NCBI GenBank assembly: GCA_964449325.1
Contig: CAYUYJ010000008.1
Location: 1 to 64,000 of the forward strand
Direction: 5' to 3'
DNA from: RGIG3002 sp964449325
GTDB taxonomy: Bacteria; Bacillota; Clostridia; Lachnospirales; Lachnospiraceae
Length of the DNA stretch: 64,000 bases
Shown here piece by piece: positions 50,703 to 59,321 of this stretch. The number at the start of each line of letters is the position of its first letter. Positions within the stretch are counted from its first letter, which is position 1. The notes under the pieces are model-generated. The model did no database searches. It saw only the letters and a program-made list of their open reading frames with translations, and was not told the DNA's origin. The translations under genes and the position numbers were made by a program.

Positions 50703-51320
50703 ATTTTCTGTCTCCTCTTGTGCCGGAGACTCTTCTTCTGTTTCCACGCCGATTCCGTAAAGATAAATACGGAAGGTGGCTGTATATTCTCTCATTCCGG
50801 TGGCATCATTGTTGTTTTTCTGGACTGCAACCAGATTCATGCGCAGACACTGACTTTTTTCATTCACTTCATCCATAAACTGCAAAATATCTTCATAACC
50901 GCCCTGCACCGTCACATTAATAACACTTCTAACAAGTACCTCCAGAGTCTGTCCTGTCTCTACCACAAAATCATCCGCAGCTCTTTCGTACTCCCCGATA
51001 TTCAGGTTTGTAATACCAAGCTGATTCTTTAAAGCAATCCCATTAATAATTTCATCAATGCTGTAGCCGTTTAGCATTGCATAGAAATATTCATAATTTT
51101 GTTTTGCAAGCTTATCTGCTTCCTCATACCGTTCGTCCAGAGTAACGTCTGTCATGAGCCTTTGTTTCTCGAACAGTTCTGCATCCAATTCCTCATATAA
51201 CGCATCCAGCTCCACTTTTCTTTCTGCCTCCGGGAGCACAAATACTTTCAATATCACTGCAAACATGACAACCGTTGCGAAAAACTGCAATAATTTCTTT
51301 TCACTTTTCTTTAATTTCAT
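50691..51320 (-). CDS. pilO: PilO-like pilus alignment protein
   Basis: A 209-residue bitopic protein. The basic cytoplasmic N-terminus is followed by one helix at about 10-28, a coiled coil (about 30-70) and an alpha/beta extracytoplasmic domain. Identity as PilO rests on topology, size and its position immediately after the PilM-PilN gene (15 nt), because PilO sequences are poorly conserved. It would form the alignment complex with PilN linking PilM and PilC to the fibre base. The C-terminus is acidic. It ends the pilX-side transcript and overlaps convergent pilD by 12 bp. Confidence 0.8.
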   Translation of the reverse strand: MKLKKSEKKLLQFFATVVMFAVILKVFVLPEAERKVELDALYEELDAELFEKQRLMTDVTLDERYEEADKLAKQNYEYFYAMLNGYSIDEIINGIALKNQLGITNLNIGEYERAADDFVVETGQTLEVLVRSVINVTVQGGYEDILQFMDEVNEKSQCLRMNLVAVQKNNNDATGMREYTATFRIYLYGIGVETEEESPAQEETENSME

Positions 51321-51335
51321 TGCCTATCCTCCCGC

Positions 51336-52853
51336 CTAGTTGCTGCATTCCAGTATAAAACTGTAAAAGATTACATGGTCTGCGTTCTCATAAGCCGAAA
51401 ATCCGTTATAGCTTACCTCTTCAAAAATGCCTGCATCCGTAACCGTTTTGGCAAAAGCGGCAGGACCTTCCTGCGTATCGGCACTGCAGCGGAAGCGGAC
51501 AAGATTTCCTTCAAATTCATGTCCCTCAATAGTAATTCCTTCAGGTACCAGTTTATCCGTCTTTCGGAATATGTCCGCGTCAAAACGTTCCGTACCTTCC
51601 AGTGTCTGAATACAGTTCTGACAGTTTTCATTATAGTCATTCAGCTTCATCAGCTCATCCCTGACAGACAGCCTTCTTTGATATTCTTCCGAAGCTTCTA
51701 TGGATTCTATCTCTGTCTCCATTCTTTCATTTTTCTTCTCTGCCGTACCGTTTTGCCATGACATTACCGTATAACTGCCTGCCAGCACTACCACACAGAA
51801 AAGTCCGGCAAGAAGAGGAAGATAGTCCTTCATACTCATGGTATCTTCTTCCCCTTGAAGCTGTATGAAAGAAAGCGCCTTCTTTTCTCCTACCAGTCTG
51901 CCGCAGGTCATTCCCACCAGACCGTAGGACATAGAGAATTCATTCCGCTTTTTCTCTTCTATCTGCACCTTTGTATCTGCTGGCATAAAAGCGGACGTAG
52001 GGATACCGGTTCTTCTCTCCATACTTTCCAAAAATTCTTCATGCTCTGCCAGTTCTCCGTATACTTTTATCCGAACCTCGCCTGCTCCACGACTGTTCTG
52101 TGACTGGAACTGCATCAGTCTGGAAATGGATTCAGTCAGTTTATCAATTGCTCTTCCGATTGGGTCATCATTGTTATTGATGTTTGGAATCGCAGAAACA
52201 ATAAATACATTCTCTTCAATCGTTTCTTCCTTAATTTCAATGTGACGGTAAAGGTTCGGAATTCCCATTCCGGTCATCATAATATCCATCCCTGTTTTTT
52301 CCGCATCCACAAGAATCGTCCTTTTTTCACTTTCTTCCATTTTCAGAAGTGTTCCCAGTTTCTCCATACTGTGAGATACCGGTTCGATTCTCTCTAACGT
52401 AAGTCCGGCACGTTTCATGGTCTGCTGGTAATTTCGCACCAGTTCGGTAGGCAGCATATATACATTGTAAGTGTTCATGCCATCTTCTTCCTTATCACTG
52501 CCCGCTATATAGTCAAACAAATAATTATTCCGCAGTGCCGCACTCTTTATTAACTCATTTTTTAACATTTTCCGAACGTGCCTTTTCGCACTCTTCGGTA
52601 TCCTTATTTCCTTCTGAATGATATCCACACTGCCACTGATACACAGCAGCGTTTTCTTCGTTGCTATTTTATGTTCCTTTAACAGTTTCTTTAACGCATC
52701 CGCCACTAAATTTGTATTTACTACAATTCCGTCCTGAAAAGCCCCATCCGGCATGGCGGCGCGAACATATTTTTTCACGGCTATCCCATTCTTTTTCACT
52801 GTCTGCTCTGCAACATTTATGTATTCATTACTGAATTTTACCGCAAGTTCCAT
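51336..52853 (-). CDS. pilM: PilM-PilN fusion protein
   Basis: The 505 residues combine two normally separate alignment proteins. Residues 1-335 are an actin-like ASKHA fold as in PilM (MELAVKFSNEYINVAEQTV at the start, KTLLCISGS, a central ILVDAEKTGMDI nucleotide-binding-like segment). A helix at about 346-366 (PLLAGLFCVVVLAGSYTVM) then enters a PilN-like coiled coil and domain (about 370-505). In most pili PilN's short cytoplasmic tail binds a free PilM; here the two are covalently joined. It starts 21 nt after pilC. Confidence 0.85.
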   Translation of the reverse strand: MELAVKFSNEYINVAEQTVKKNGIAVKKYVRAAMPDGAFQDGIVVNTNLVADALKKLLKEHKIATKKTLLCISGSVDIIQKEIRIPKSAKRHVRKMLKNELIKSAALRNNYLFDYIAGSDKEEDGMNTYNVYMLPTELVRNYQQTMKRAGLTLERIEPVSHSMEKLGTLLKMEESEKRTILVDAEKTGMDIMMTGMGIPNLYRHIEIKEETIEENVFIVSAIPNINNNDDPIGRAIDKLTESISRLMQFQSQNSRGAGEVRIKVYGELAEHEEFLESMERRTGIPTSAFMPADTKVQIEEKKRNEFSMSYGLVGMTCGRLVGEKKALSFIQLQGEEDTMSMKDYLPLLAGLFCVVVLAGSYTVMSWQNGTAEKKNERMETEIESIEASEEYQRRLSVRDELMKLNDYNENCQNCIQTLEGTERFDADIFRKTDKLVPEGITIEGHEFEGNLVRFRCSADTQEGPAAFAKTVTDAGIFEEVSYNGFSAYENADHVIFYSFILECSN

Positions 52854-52873
52854 CGTTCTCCTCCGTTCTTATA

Positions 52874-54067
52874 TTAAACCGAATACATACTATAAATCGG
52901 CAGCAATACACTTGCTACAACGCATCCGATTACAAGTGCAATTACAATCAGCATAATCGGCTCTATCACTGCCAGCATTTTCTGAACCGCCGCTTCCGAT
53001 TCTCTTTCCATATATTCGGAAAGCTTGTAAAACATAGTTTCCAGATTACCCGATTCTTCTCCGATATGAACCATACTCCAGAACATCTTGTCAAAAATTC
53101 CCTCATTCTGCAGTGCTGCGGAAAGGACAATTCCCTTTTCTACCTGTTCCCGTACATTTACAAGCCGTTGTACAATATAGCGGTTATTAATCGTATCACT
53201 GCTGATTTCCAACGCCTTAACGATTGTGACACCGCTGGCATACAGAATACACATGGCATTGGCAAAGTGTCCCATCAGAATTTTTCCTATCAGTTTTCCG
53301 AAAATCGGCATAGAAAGGGTCATTTTATCGATTTTTGCCCCGGTACGGTCATATTCAAGCAGCAGCTTAAAAACACAACCGGCTGCAAACAGGCCAAGCA
53401 AAAGTAAATACCAGTACTTTGTCAGGAATTTACTGATTGCCATAAATACGGCGGTAATAGCCGGTATTTCCTGCCCCTCAAACATCTCAAAGAATTGCGG
53501 CAATACAAAGGTGAACAACAAAATAACAACACCTAACGTAACCACCATCAGAATCACCGGATAAATCATGGCATTCTGCACTTTGGATTTCAGGGCAGCT
53601 TCCTTTTCATAGTAGACAGCCATTTTTTCCATAATGACATCTATAGTACCGCTTGCCTCTCCTGCAAGAACCATAGATTTCAAAAGCTTAGGATAGACAT
53701 CCCCCTGTTTTTTCATTGCCTCATAGAAGGTATCTCCCTTTTCAATACTCTCTATGAGACGCATATAGCTGTTCTTTATATAAATCTTTTCTTCTCTTTC
53801 ATATAAGAGCCGAAGCGCTGCCAGCAGATTCATACCCGACGCAAGAAGCACTGCCATTTCCCGGCAGAACATACTCAAGGTCTTTGTCTTCAGCTTCTTT
53901 TCATTGCCTTCCCTGCCTGCTGATTCTTTCCGGCTGATATTTTTGGAAATACAATACAGCTTTTCCTTTTCCAGATTGCCATAAAATTCCGTATCATTTT
54001 CGGCTTCCATCGTGCCATACACAATTTTTCCGTTTACATCTTTTGCTTTATATCGGTAACGTGCCAT
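52874..54067 (-). CDS. pilC: Type IV pilus inner-membrane platform protein
   Basis: The 397-residue GspF/PilC protein begins with the YRYKAKDVNGK motif and has two homologous cytoplasmic T2SSF domains (about 68-190 and 270-390). Each is followed by membrane helices (MIYPVILMVVTLGVVILLFTFVLP and MLIVIALVIGCVVASVLLPIYS). The conserved AGEASGTID and IGEESGNLE loops mark the repeats. It is the membrane platform that couples ATPase rotation to pilin extraction. It lies 16 nt after a minor pilin gene. Confidence 0.95.
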   Translation of the reverse strand: MARYRYKAKDVNGKIVYGTMEAENDTEFYGNLEKEKLYCISKNISRKESAGREGNEKKLKTKTLSMFCREMAVLLASGMNLLAALRLLYEREEKIYIKNSYMRLIESIEKGDTFYEAMKKQGDVYPKLLKSMVLAGEASGTIDVIMEKMAVYYEKEAALKSKVQNAMIYPVILMVVTLGVVILLFTFVLPQFFEMFEGQEIPAITAVFMAISKFLTKYWYLLLLGLFAAGCVFKLLLEYDRTGAKIDKMTLSMPIFGKLIGKILMGHFANAMCILYASGVTIVKALEISSDTINNRYIVQRLVNVREQVEKGIVLSAALQNEGIFDKMFWSMVHIGEESGNLETMFYKLSEYMERESEAAVQKMLAVIEPIMLIVIALVIGCVVASVLLPIYSMYSV

Positions 54068-54083
54068 ATATTGCCTCCATGTA

Positions 54084-54641
54084 TTAATTTTCCCCGTATA
54101 ATCCCACCGTCCGGGTCTTTGTCAATACGGTCTGTTTTCCTTCTCCGGTATCCTTTGTTATGGTAATCGTCACCACACAGCTTGTCGGTGAAGCATCATT
54201 ATCCGGTGAAAAATCCAAGGAAATGTCGTGATTCATAAAATAGGCATCATCATATACCAGACCGTCTATTTTATTGGTTGTATTTTTCATCGGAATGAAA
54301 AACTTACTTCCGTTGCTCTTACCTGTAATTCTTTTGACTGCTGCCGCATCCGGCTCTGTATCGTCAATTTTTACTCCATTGGCAAAACGCAGTTTGTCCT
54401 CTATCGTTCCCATAACGCTGTCTGCAATCTGTCTTGCATGATTTAATTCTATTGTTTTTGTATACATCTTGTACCACAGTGGAGTCAGTGCCGCCACCAT
54501 GGAAAAAAAGATGGTAACTAATACTGCCGCAAGTACCATTTCCAACAGAGTAAAGCCTTTTTTACTTTTCAGTTTTTCCATGAAAAGATTTTCATGGAAA
54601 AGCTTTTCTATAGTACCGCTACATCTGTTTTTCTTTTTCAT
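54084..54641 (-). CDS. Minor pseudopilin (PilW-like position)
   Basis: A 185-residue prepilin with an unusually long leader of about 28 residues. The processing site KSKKG/FTLLEMVLAAVLVTI retains Glu5. The head has a TRIPKTGE-like basic C-terminal strand (KTRTVGLYGEN at the end). The start at 54641 follows AAGGAAGG; an internal ATG at 54581, nine codons before the cleavage site, would give a standard short leader but lacks a ribosome site and lies in a 13-bp inverted repeat. It is the third gene of the pilus operon, in the place of PilW/GspJ-type minor pilins. Confidence 0.82.
   Translation of the reverse strand: MKKKNRCSGTIEKLFHENLFMEKLKSKKGFTLLEMVLAAVLVTIFFSMVAALTPLWYKMYTKTIELNHARQIADSVMGTIEDKLRFANGVKIDDTEPDAAAVKRITGKSNGSKFFIPMKNTTNKIDGLVYDDAYFMNHDISLDFSPDNDASPTSCVVTITITKDTGEGKQTVLTKTRTVGLYGEN
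54574..54601 (-). repeat. 13-bp inverted repeat inside the minor pilin leader
   Basis: TTTTCCATGAAAA (54574-54586) and TTTTCATGGAAAA (54589-54601) are perfect reverse complements separated by two bases. The hairpin covers two in-frame internal ATG codons in the leader-coding part of the minor pilin gene. Confidence 0.8.
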
Positions 54642-54674
54642 AGGCTTTTCCTTCCTTCGCTGTCCTGACACGTG

Positions 54675-55013
54675 TTATTTGAACCGGTAAAGTGCTCCGC
54701 ATTTTTCCAAATGTACGCTGCGCGTTGCCGTTCCCCCTCCTGTTTCCTGAAAGGTAATCTGTTGTGTCTGTAGGTCTTCCAGCGGAAAATCGCTGTTACC
54801 ACCTACTATCACCGCAGATACATTTTTATCCACTGTCTCATCGGTTTTCAGATTTCTAAGCATGGATTTGTCCGCCGCCATAAACATGGCCGCTACCATC
54901 AGCATGACAAGGCCGAACAAAGCAATACTGGTAATTACCTCAAAGAGAGTTTCTCCTCTTTCTTCTCTAACTATGTTTAATATTTTTTGCATTTTATCCG
55001 TTCTTCTTTTCAT
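54675..55013 (-). CDS. Minor pseudopilin (PilV/GspI-like position)
   Basis: A 112-residue prepilin-like protein. The processing site is EERG/ETLFEVITSIALFGLVMLMV: mature residue 1 is Glu rather than Phe or Met, while Glu5 is kept. The head is very short (about 70 residues) and ends in an LEKCGALYRFK strand. The start at 55013 is fixed by a four-base ATGA overlap with the preceding gene's stop. An alternative Met seven codons later is possible. It is the second gene of the operon. Confidence 0.8.
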   Translation of the reverse strand: MKRRTDKMQKILNIVREERGETLFEVITSIALFGLVMLMVAAMFMAADKSMLRNLKTDETVDKNVSAVIVGGNSDFPLEDLQTQQITFQETGGGTATRSVHLEKCGALYRFK

Positions 55014-55489
55014 TCCTTGAATCCTCTGCAAGACAGCCGTTTATACTTTCCCGGCATCCCCGGATCTTCCTGATAAACGCTTTCAATCACATATTCTTCG
55101 GTAACGTTCCCGTTTTTGAGTAAGATATTGACTGTTGCGGAAACATTCATGGTCGCATGGGAAAAAGTAACCTCTACAACAATATCCTCGCCTTCGGCAT
55201 CCCGAAAAGTATTTCCTGCCGAAGTGGACATATCCTTTAGTTCCCCCGAAACTGCATCATAAAATTCCCCGTTTTCTATCATCTCGTTCACAATATCATA
55301 AACAGAACTGACATACAGCATGGTCTGTTCCTTTTCCAATTCCAAAGCTGTATTTGTCACATTGGAATTGGCGGCATTCAGCAGATTAATTCCCATTACG
55401 CAAAGCACTAAAAAAAGGCATACAATCAATAACATTGATGCCCCTTTCTTTTCTTTTATCTTTGTACACAATTTCCGAACTGCTTTCAT
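55010..55489 (-). CDS. Minor pilin-like protein without Glu5 (PilX/GspK-like position)
   Basis: A 159-residue protein. A leader-like basic start ends in KEKKG, followed by ASMLLIVCLFLVLCVMGINLL, so position 5 is Leu, not Glu. The head (about 45-159) holds one cysteine near the C-terminus (LSCRGF). Lack of Glu5 and first position in the operon recall PilX/GspK proteins that start or cap the fibre tip. The SD GGGGAG lies eight bases before the ATG, and a promoter precedes it. Assignment by motif and order only. Confidence 0.78.
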   Translation of the reverse strand: MKAVRKLCTKIKEKKGASMLLIVCLFLVLCVMGINLLNAANSNVTNTALELEKEQTMLYVSSVYDIVNEMIENGEFYDAVSGELKDMSTSAGNTFRDAEGEDIVVEVTFSHATMNVSATVNILLKNGNVTEEYVIESVYQEDPGMPGKYKRLSCRGFKE

Positions 55490-55543
55490 ATTTAGGACTC
55501 CCCTATGTTCACTTTTACCGCCTTAAAATCCCTTATCCGACAA

Positions 55544-55572
55544 ATTATACTATATATTGACAAATAAATCAA
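55544..55572 (-). promoter_or_regulatory. Promoter of the first pilus operon
   Basis: On the minus strand TTGATT (55567-55572), 17 bp and a perfect TATAAT (55544-55549) lie about 55 nt before the first pseudopilin ATG. Directly upstream of the -35 is an 11-bp-phased TTTTGC array. Confidence 0.7.
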
Positions 55573-55575
55573 TTA

Positions 55576-55614
55576 TTTTGCGCAATTTTTGCGCAGATTT
55601 TGCAAAAATTTTGC
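55576..55614. repeat. Four TTTTGC repeats phased at exactly 11 bp
   Basis: TTTTGC occurs at 55576, 55587, 55598 and 55609 on the plus strand, each start 11 bp from the last. Units 1-2 continue GCA (TTTTGCGCA) and units 3-4 continue AAA. The array starts four bases upstream of the pilus promoter -35. Confidence 0.85.
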
Positions 55615-55645
55615 AAAAAATATGGAAGGGAGAAAACTCCCTTCC
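55612..55645 (-). terminator. Terminator of the SGNH hydrolase gene
   Basis: GGAAGGGAG (55624-55632), AAAA, CTCCCTTCC (55637-55645) form a stem. On the minus strand it is followed by ATATTTTTT. It separates the hydrolase gene from the pilus promoter region. Confidence 0.83.
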
Positions 55646-55655
55646 CACTCTCCGG

Positions 55656-56636
55656 TCAATCATTGCCCGATACACTATAACCGTTCCATTTTCCTAAATA
55701 TTCCCCATCAGCCTCATTTTCCAGACTAATCCGAATCAGTTCCTTGGCAATATGCTCACCGAGCACCCGGTAGCCTGCATCCGTAGGATGACAACCCGGA
55801 ACATACGCGTCATACACACCTTTATCATAAGAATTTAAAAAATTGTGGTTGAACAAATCTATTACGTCCACGTTATACTTTTCTGCAAGGCTCAGCATGG
55901 CATTAATATAGTCTTCTATCGGTTCCATTTCAGGATTCAGCTTACGCACTTCTTCTATAGTGACCGAATTCATCGGGGTAACAAGAACCAACCAGCTTGT
56001 CGGATAGTGTATTCTAAGCCCCTCCAACAGTGTATCTAAATCTCCGCAAAAGGTGTTATCCTCCAGTTCCCCAAGATTGCCTATCGTTACATCCGTACCA
56101 CTGAAAACATCATTAATTCCGCCATATACGATAATAATGTCTGTATTCTCAGGAATTTCCATATACCGGTTTACCATGGCAGCTGCCCAGTAATCTCCAA
56201 TTGTAGAACCACCAATCCCAAGATTATATACTTCCTCTGCTCCCAATACCTCTTTGAGTACCTGTGGATAAGTCAGACCATCCGCCTGTCCTGTTGCTCC
56301 GTTGATACCTTCCGTAATGCTGTCACCAAGACAAGCAATGGTTACCTCCGAGAAATCATAAGGCTGCGCTTGCAAAATTTTTTTGTCATAGGCATTTTCC
56401 CTTTCCGTTATCTCCCTTGATGTAAGTTTCTGCCTCTCCTTTTCTGCCACCACACTTTCCTTTACCGAAAGCTTCTCTCTGCAATTGGTAAAAATCATGG
56501 CAGAAAATGCAAATGCACACACTACGATAAGACAACCTGGAACCTTCTTTTTTCTATATTCAGTTTTCAAATAAAAAGACCTCTTTTCCCTTCTGTCAAA
56601 AGCTTCCGTTCCAATGCCTGTTCGTCCCTTTGGCAT
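55656..56636 (-). CDS. Membrane-anchored SGNH/GDSL hydrolase
   Basis: A 326-residue protein. A basic N-terminus of about 33 residues is followed by one membrane helix (about 33-52, GCLIVVCAFAFSAMIF) and an extracytoplasmic SGNH domain. The catalytic blocks are GDSITEG near residue 107 (Ser nucleophile), a central GIGGS, GGIND near 167 and HPTDAGY near 288. The family removes acyl groups from glycans or lipids; which substrate is unknown. It is transcribed toward the pilus operon but has its own terminator. The ribosome site is weak, so the start is less certain. Confidence 0.85.
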   Translation of the reverse strand: MPKGRTGIGTEAFDRREKRSFYLKTEYRKKKVPGCLIVVCAFAFSAMIFTNCREKLSVKESVVAEKERQKLTSREITERENAYDKKILQAQPYDFSEVTIACLGDSITEGINGATGQADGLTYPQVLKEVLGAEEVYNLGIGGSTIGDYWAAAMVNRYMEIPENTDIIIVYGGINDVFSGTDVTIGNLGELEDNTFCGDLDTLLEGLRIHYPTSWLVLVTPMNSVTIEEVRKLNPEMEPIEDYINAMLSLAEKYNVDVIDLFNHNFLNSYDKGVYDAYVPGCHPTDAGYRVLGEHIAKELIRISLENEADGEYLGKWNGYSVSGND

Positions 56637-56762
56637 CTCTTCTTTGACAGGTTTTTCCTCCTTATTCCATTCTCGCTTTACATACGGCTACTGGTCTCCG
56701 ATAACCGTTGTCATACCGGATACATTCCGTACCACCTTGTACAGTATCCTAAACCTGTTTTT

Positions 56763-56806
56763 ATTATAACCTCTTTTTTTCTAAAAACAACTTAAGTTTT
56801 TCTTAA
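56763..56806 (-). promoter_or_regulatory. Promoter of the SGNH hydrolase with a CTTAAG-type box
   Basis: On the minus strand TTGTTT (56785-56790), 16 bp, TATAAT (56763-56768). Immediately upstream, plus-strand CTTAAGTTTTTCTTAA (56791-56806) is identical to 10148-10163. It overlaps the stop codon of the MATE gene. Confidence 0.45.
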
Positions 56807-58206
56807 CTTTCCCTACACTTCTGCTGCCCGCTCTTTTTCAGCTGCCGTATTACAGCCCATGCCACAATCGCTGCCACCACTCCAACGGAAATGTTACTGA
56901 CCATCATAACAATTCCTACACTTTCGCTTCCGAAGTTCGTGAATTTCTGTAAAAACCACAGTACCGGAATCCGAAAAACAAACACTCTGGAAAAGTTAAT
57001 GGCAAGGGTGAGCTTCGTTTTCCCAAGCCCGTAAAGAAGAGAAAGTACGGCTGCATTTACTCCTAAGGTTACCGCTCCCAGTGCCTCAAACCTGTAAATC
57101 CCCTTAATCATTTCGTGAAACACTTCATCTTTACCGGCAAACAGTCCACTGATAAAATCCAGATAACAAATCGTAAGAGTGTAAAAGATAAATCCGATTA
57201 TCACATTAATTATCAATGTCTTTTTAAATGCATCAATGGCACGCTTTGTGTTCCCCGCCCCCATATTTTGACTGATAATAGAGGCAGAACCTTCCTGAAA
57301 ACCGTTCTGTGGCATCGTCGTAATACCACCGATATTATTTGACACCCCAAGTGCTCCTACAGTCAAAGCCCCATAGACGGTACTCATGGAATTAATGACC
57401 ATTTTTCCAAAGGAAAATGCCATTTTTTCCGCAATGACCGGAATAGAACTGGCTACCATGGGTACCGTTACTTCTTTTTTCCATGTTACTGCTTTTAAAG
57501 AAAAACCAAAAGCATTGTCTTCTTTACTGTGACTGTTTCTCAAAGCAAAGAGAAGAAGGCTCACCTGCGAAAGGAGTGTTGCGACAGCAATCATCACCAA
57601 ATCTCCTTGAAGCACATACACAAAAAAGGCTGTCAACGACAATTTCACACCAATAACAAGCATATTCAGTCTGAGAATTCTGTGTGAATTTCCTCTTGCC
57701 CGCTCTACGGCTATATAAACATTATTCATAAAGGAAACAACCATGGTAATCAATTCCACTGCAAAATACTGTTTTCCCACTGCAATCAATTCTGCCGGTG
57801 TTCCTGCCATTTTCAAAAACTGTTCATTAAACGGAAGGATTCCCAAAAGCACCGCTGCTCCCAGAAGGACAACCATGACATAAAGGCTGCTCACTCTTTC
57901 CCGTACCATTTTGTAGTCCCCTTTGCCATAGGCAAGACTGATTTTAATTCCCGCTCCTACAGCAAGGCCACCACCCAAAGCAGACAAGAATAAATTAATC
58001 TGGGATAAATAGGCAACTGCCGATACGGACGTAGAACTGATGTGGGACGCCATCATCGTGTCCAGTATTTTAAAGAGCTGATTCAGACTTTGGTATAAAG
58101 CAAGAGGAGTTCCTACCTGCAATACTACCTTCCACATGTTTCCGTTCAGGCTGAACTCCCTGAATTCCTCATCTTTTTTGGACAAATTTGCTTTTATTTC
58201 TGCCAT
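56803..58206 (-). CDS. MATE-family efflux transporter
   Basis: A 467-residue membrane protein with about twelve helices in two MatE halves (about 28-190 and 245-405). Conserved segments include the start of each half (WKVVLQVGTPLALYQSLNQLF and VPMVASSIPVIAEKMAFSFG) and a QNMGAGNTKRA motif after helix 7. MATE proteins export cationic drugs or metabolites using sodium or proton gradients; the substrate is open. It is divergent from an AraC-type regulator gene, 197 nt apart, which may control it. Confidence 0.92.
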   Translation of the reverse strand: MAEIKANLSKKDEEFREFSLNGNMWKVVLQVGTPLALYQSLNQLFKILDTMMASHISSTSVSAVAYLSQINLFLSALGGGLAVGAGIKISLAYGKGDYKMVRERVSSLYVMVVLLGAAVLLGILPFNEQFLKMAGTPAELIAVGKQYFAVELITMVVSFMNNVYIAVERARGNSHRILRLNMLVIGVKLSLTAFFVYVLQGDLVMIAVATLLSQVSLLLFALRNSHSKEDNAFGFSLKAVTWKKEVTVPMVASSIPVIAEKMAFSFGKMVINSMSTVYGALTVGALGVSNNIGGITTMPQNGFQEGSASIISQNMGAGNTKRAIDAFKKTLIINVIIGFIFYTLTICYLDFISGLFAGKDEVFHEMIKGIYRFEALGAVTLGVNAAVLSLLYGLGKTKLTLAINFSRVFVFRIPVLWFLQKFTNFGSESVGIVMMVSNISVGVVAAIVAWAVIRQLKKSGQQKCRES

Positions 58207-58403
58207 GCTTTTCCTCTTTTCCGCACCCTAAGCTGCTGTTTTGTTTCTTCTGTCTTGTTTTATCTATCAGCTATGATATAATAAGTTTTAAGTATTTTCT
58301 ATTGTTTTTATATGATTTTTATTATAAAATACTGTTTTTTTGTGTTTCTTATTGATTTTGTGTTATATGCGAAAAGTATACTTTAAGAAGAAGGAGAGAC
58401 TCC

Positions 58404-59231
58404 ATGCGGATTCAAATTCCAACCATATCAGATATTTGTGTAACAAGAAAACACCGGGATGCAGGTTTTGTTATGCCGGAAGATCACTTTCATCCCTATT
58501 ATGAGCTGTTTTATGTAAATGCAGGAAAATGCTGTTTTTTCTTAAACGATACCCTATATTCCCTCAGTACCGGAGATTTCATGCTGATTGCTCCCAATGA
58601 TCTGCATCATACCCTGTATATGCAGGAAGAGGATTGTGACCGCTATGTTCTTTATTACAGTAAGAAACATATTTTACCGGAACTAACAGAAAACCTCACA
58701 GAGTTTTCAAAAACATTTGCCTCGTCCGGTCATTTTTCACTTCAGCCGGCATACATAGAAGCCTTTTCGACTCTTTTAGAGCATATGCTGTCCGAAAACC
58801 GTTTACAGGATGCCTACAGTCCCACACTGCTTTCTTCCTATCTGCATCAGTTGTTTTGTCTGATTCTCCGGCATCGGATAGATGGGGCAGAAGAATTACA
58901 ACTTACGGGTACAAAAGATATGGAAGTGCTTCAGGCTGCCAAATATATTTACCAAAATTTTGCTTCCCCACTAAGTCTTGAAGAAGTAGCTGCCGTAGCC
59001 GGTTTAAGTCCCACCTATTTTTCCAGAAAATTTAAACAGATTACGGGCATCGGGTTTAAGGAATATGTAAATTTCGTACGCATGAAAAATGCTACCTTAG
59101 AGCTTCTTTCCACTGACCATTCCATTACGGAGATTGCCCTGAACAACGGCTATACCGACGGGAATTATTTTAAAGACTCCTTCAAAAAAGTACACGGCTG
59201 TTCCCCGCGCGAATACCGAAAGCGGGAATGA
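58404..59231 (+). CDS. AraC-family transcriptional regulator
   Basis: The 275-residue protein has an N-terminal cupin-like sensor (HFHPYYELFYVNAGKC at about 28-43) and a C-terminal double helix-turn-helix (about 175-275, SLEEVAAVAGLSPTYFSRKF and the final CSPREYRK). Such proteins sense small ligands and activate adjacent genes. It is divergent from the MATE gene and ends nine bases before the -35 of the butyrate genes, so either could be a target. GAAGGAGAG precedes the ATG. Confidence 0.9.
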   Translation: MRIQIPTISDICVTRKHRDAGFVMPEDHFHPYYELFYVNAGKCCFFLNDTLYSLSTGDFMLIAPNDLHHTLYMQEEDCDRYVLYYSKKHILPELTENLTEFSKTFASSGHFSLQPAYIEAFSTLLEHMLSENRLQDAYSPTLLSSYLHQLFCLILRHRIDGAEELQLTGTKDMEVLQAAKYIYQNFASPLSLEEVAAVAGLSPTYFSRKFKQITGIGFKEYVNFVRMKNATLELLSTDHSITEIALNNGYTDGNYFKDSFKKVHGCSPREYRKRE

Positions 59232-59239
59232 AATAGCGG

Positions 59240-59268
59240 TTGCTTTTTATATAGGAAAGTGTTATTAT
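59240..59268 (+). promoter_or_regulatory. Promoter of the ptb-buk operon
   Basis: TTGCTT (59240-59245), 17 bp, TATTAT (59263-59268), about 55 nt before the ptb ATG. It begins just after the AraC-type regulator's stop. Confidence 0.6.
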
Positions 59269-59321
59269 TTTAACGAAGATTGCAATTAAATGAATTCTAT
59301 AAAGGTACGAGGTGTAAACGA

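Noticed and set aside
46631..55489. Type II secretion system instead of type IV pili.
   Set aside because: A PilT retraction ATPase, the PilM-type actin-like protein and the absence of secretin and GspC/D/L genes in a monoderm context favour pili.
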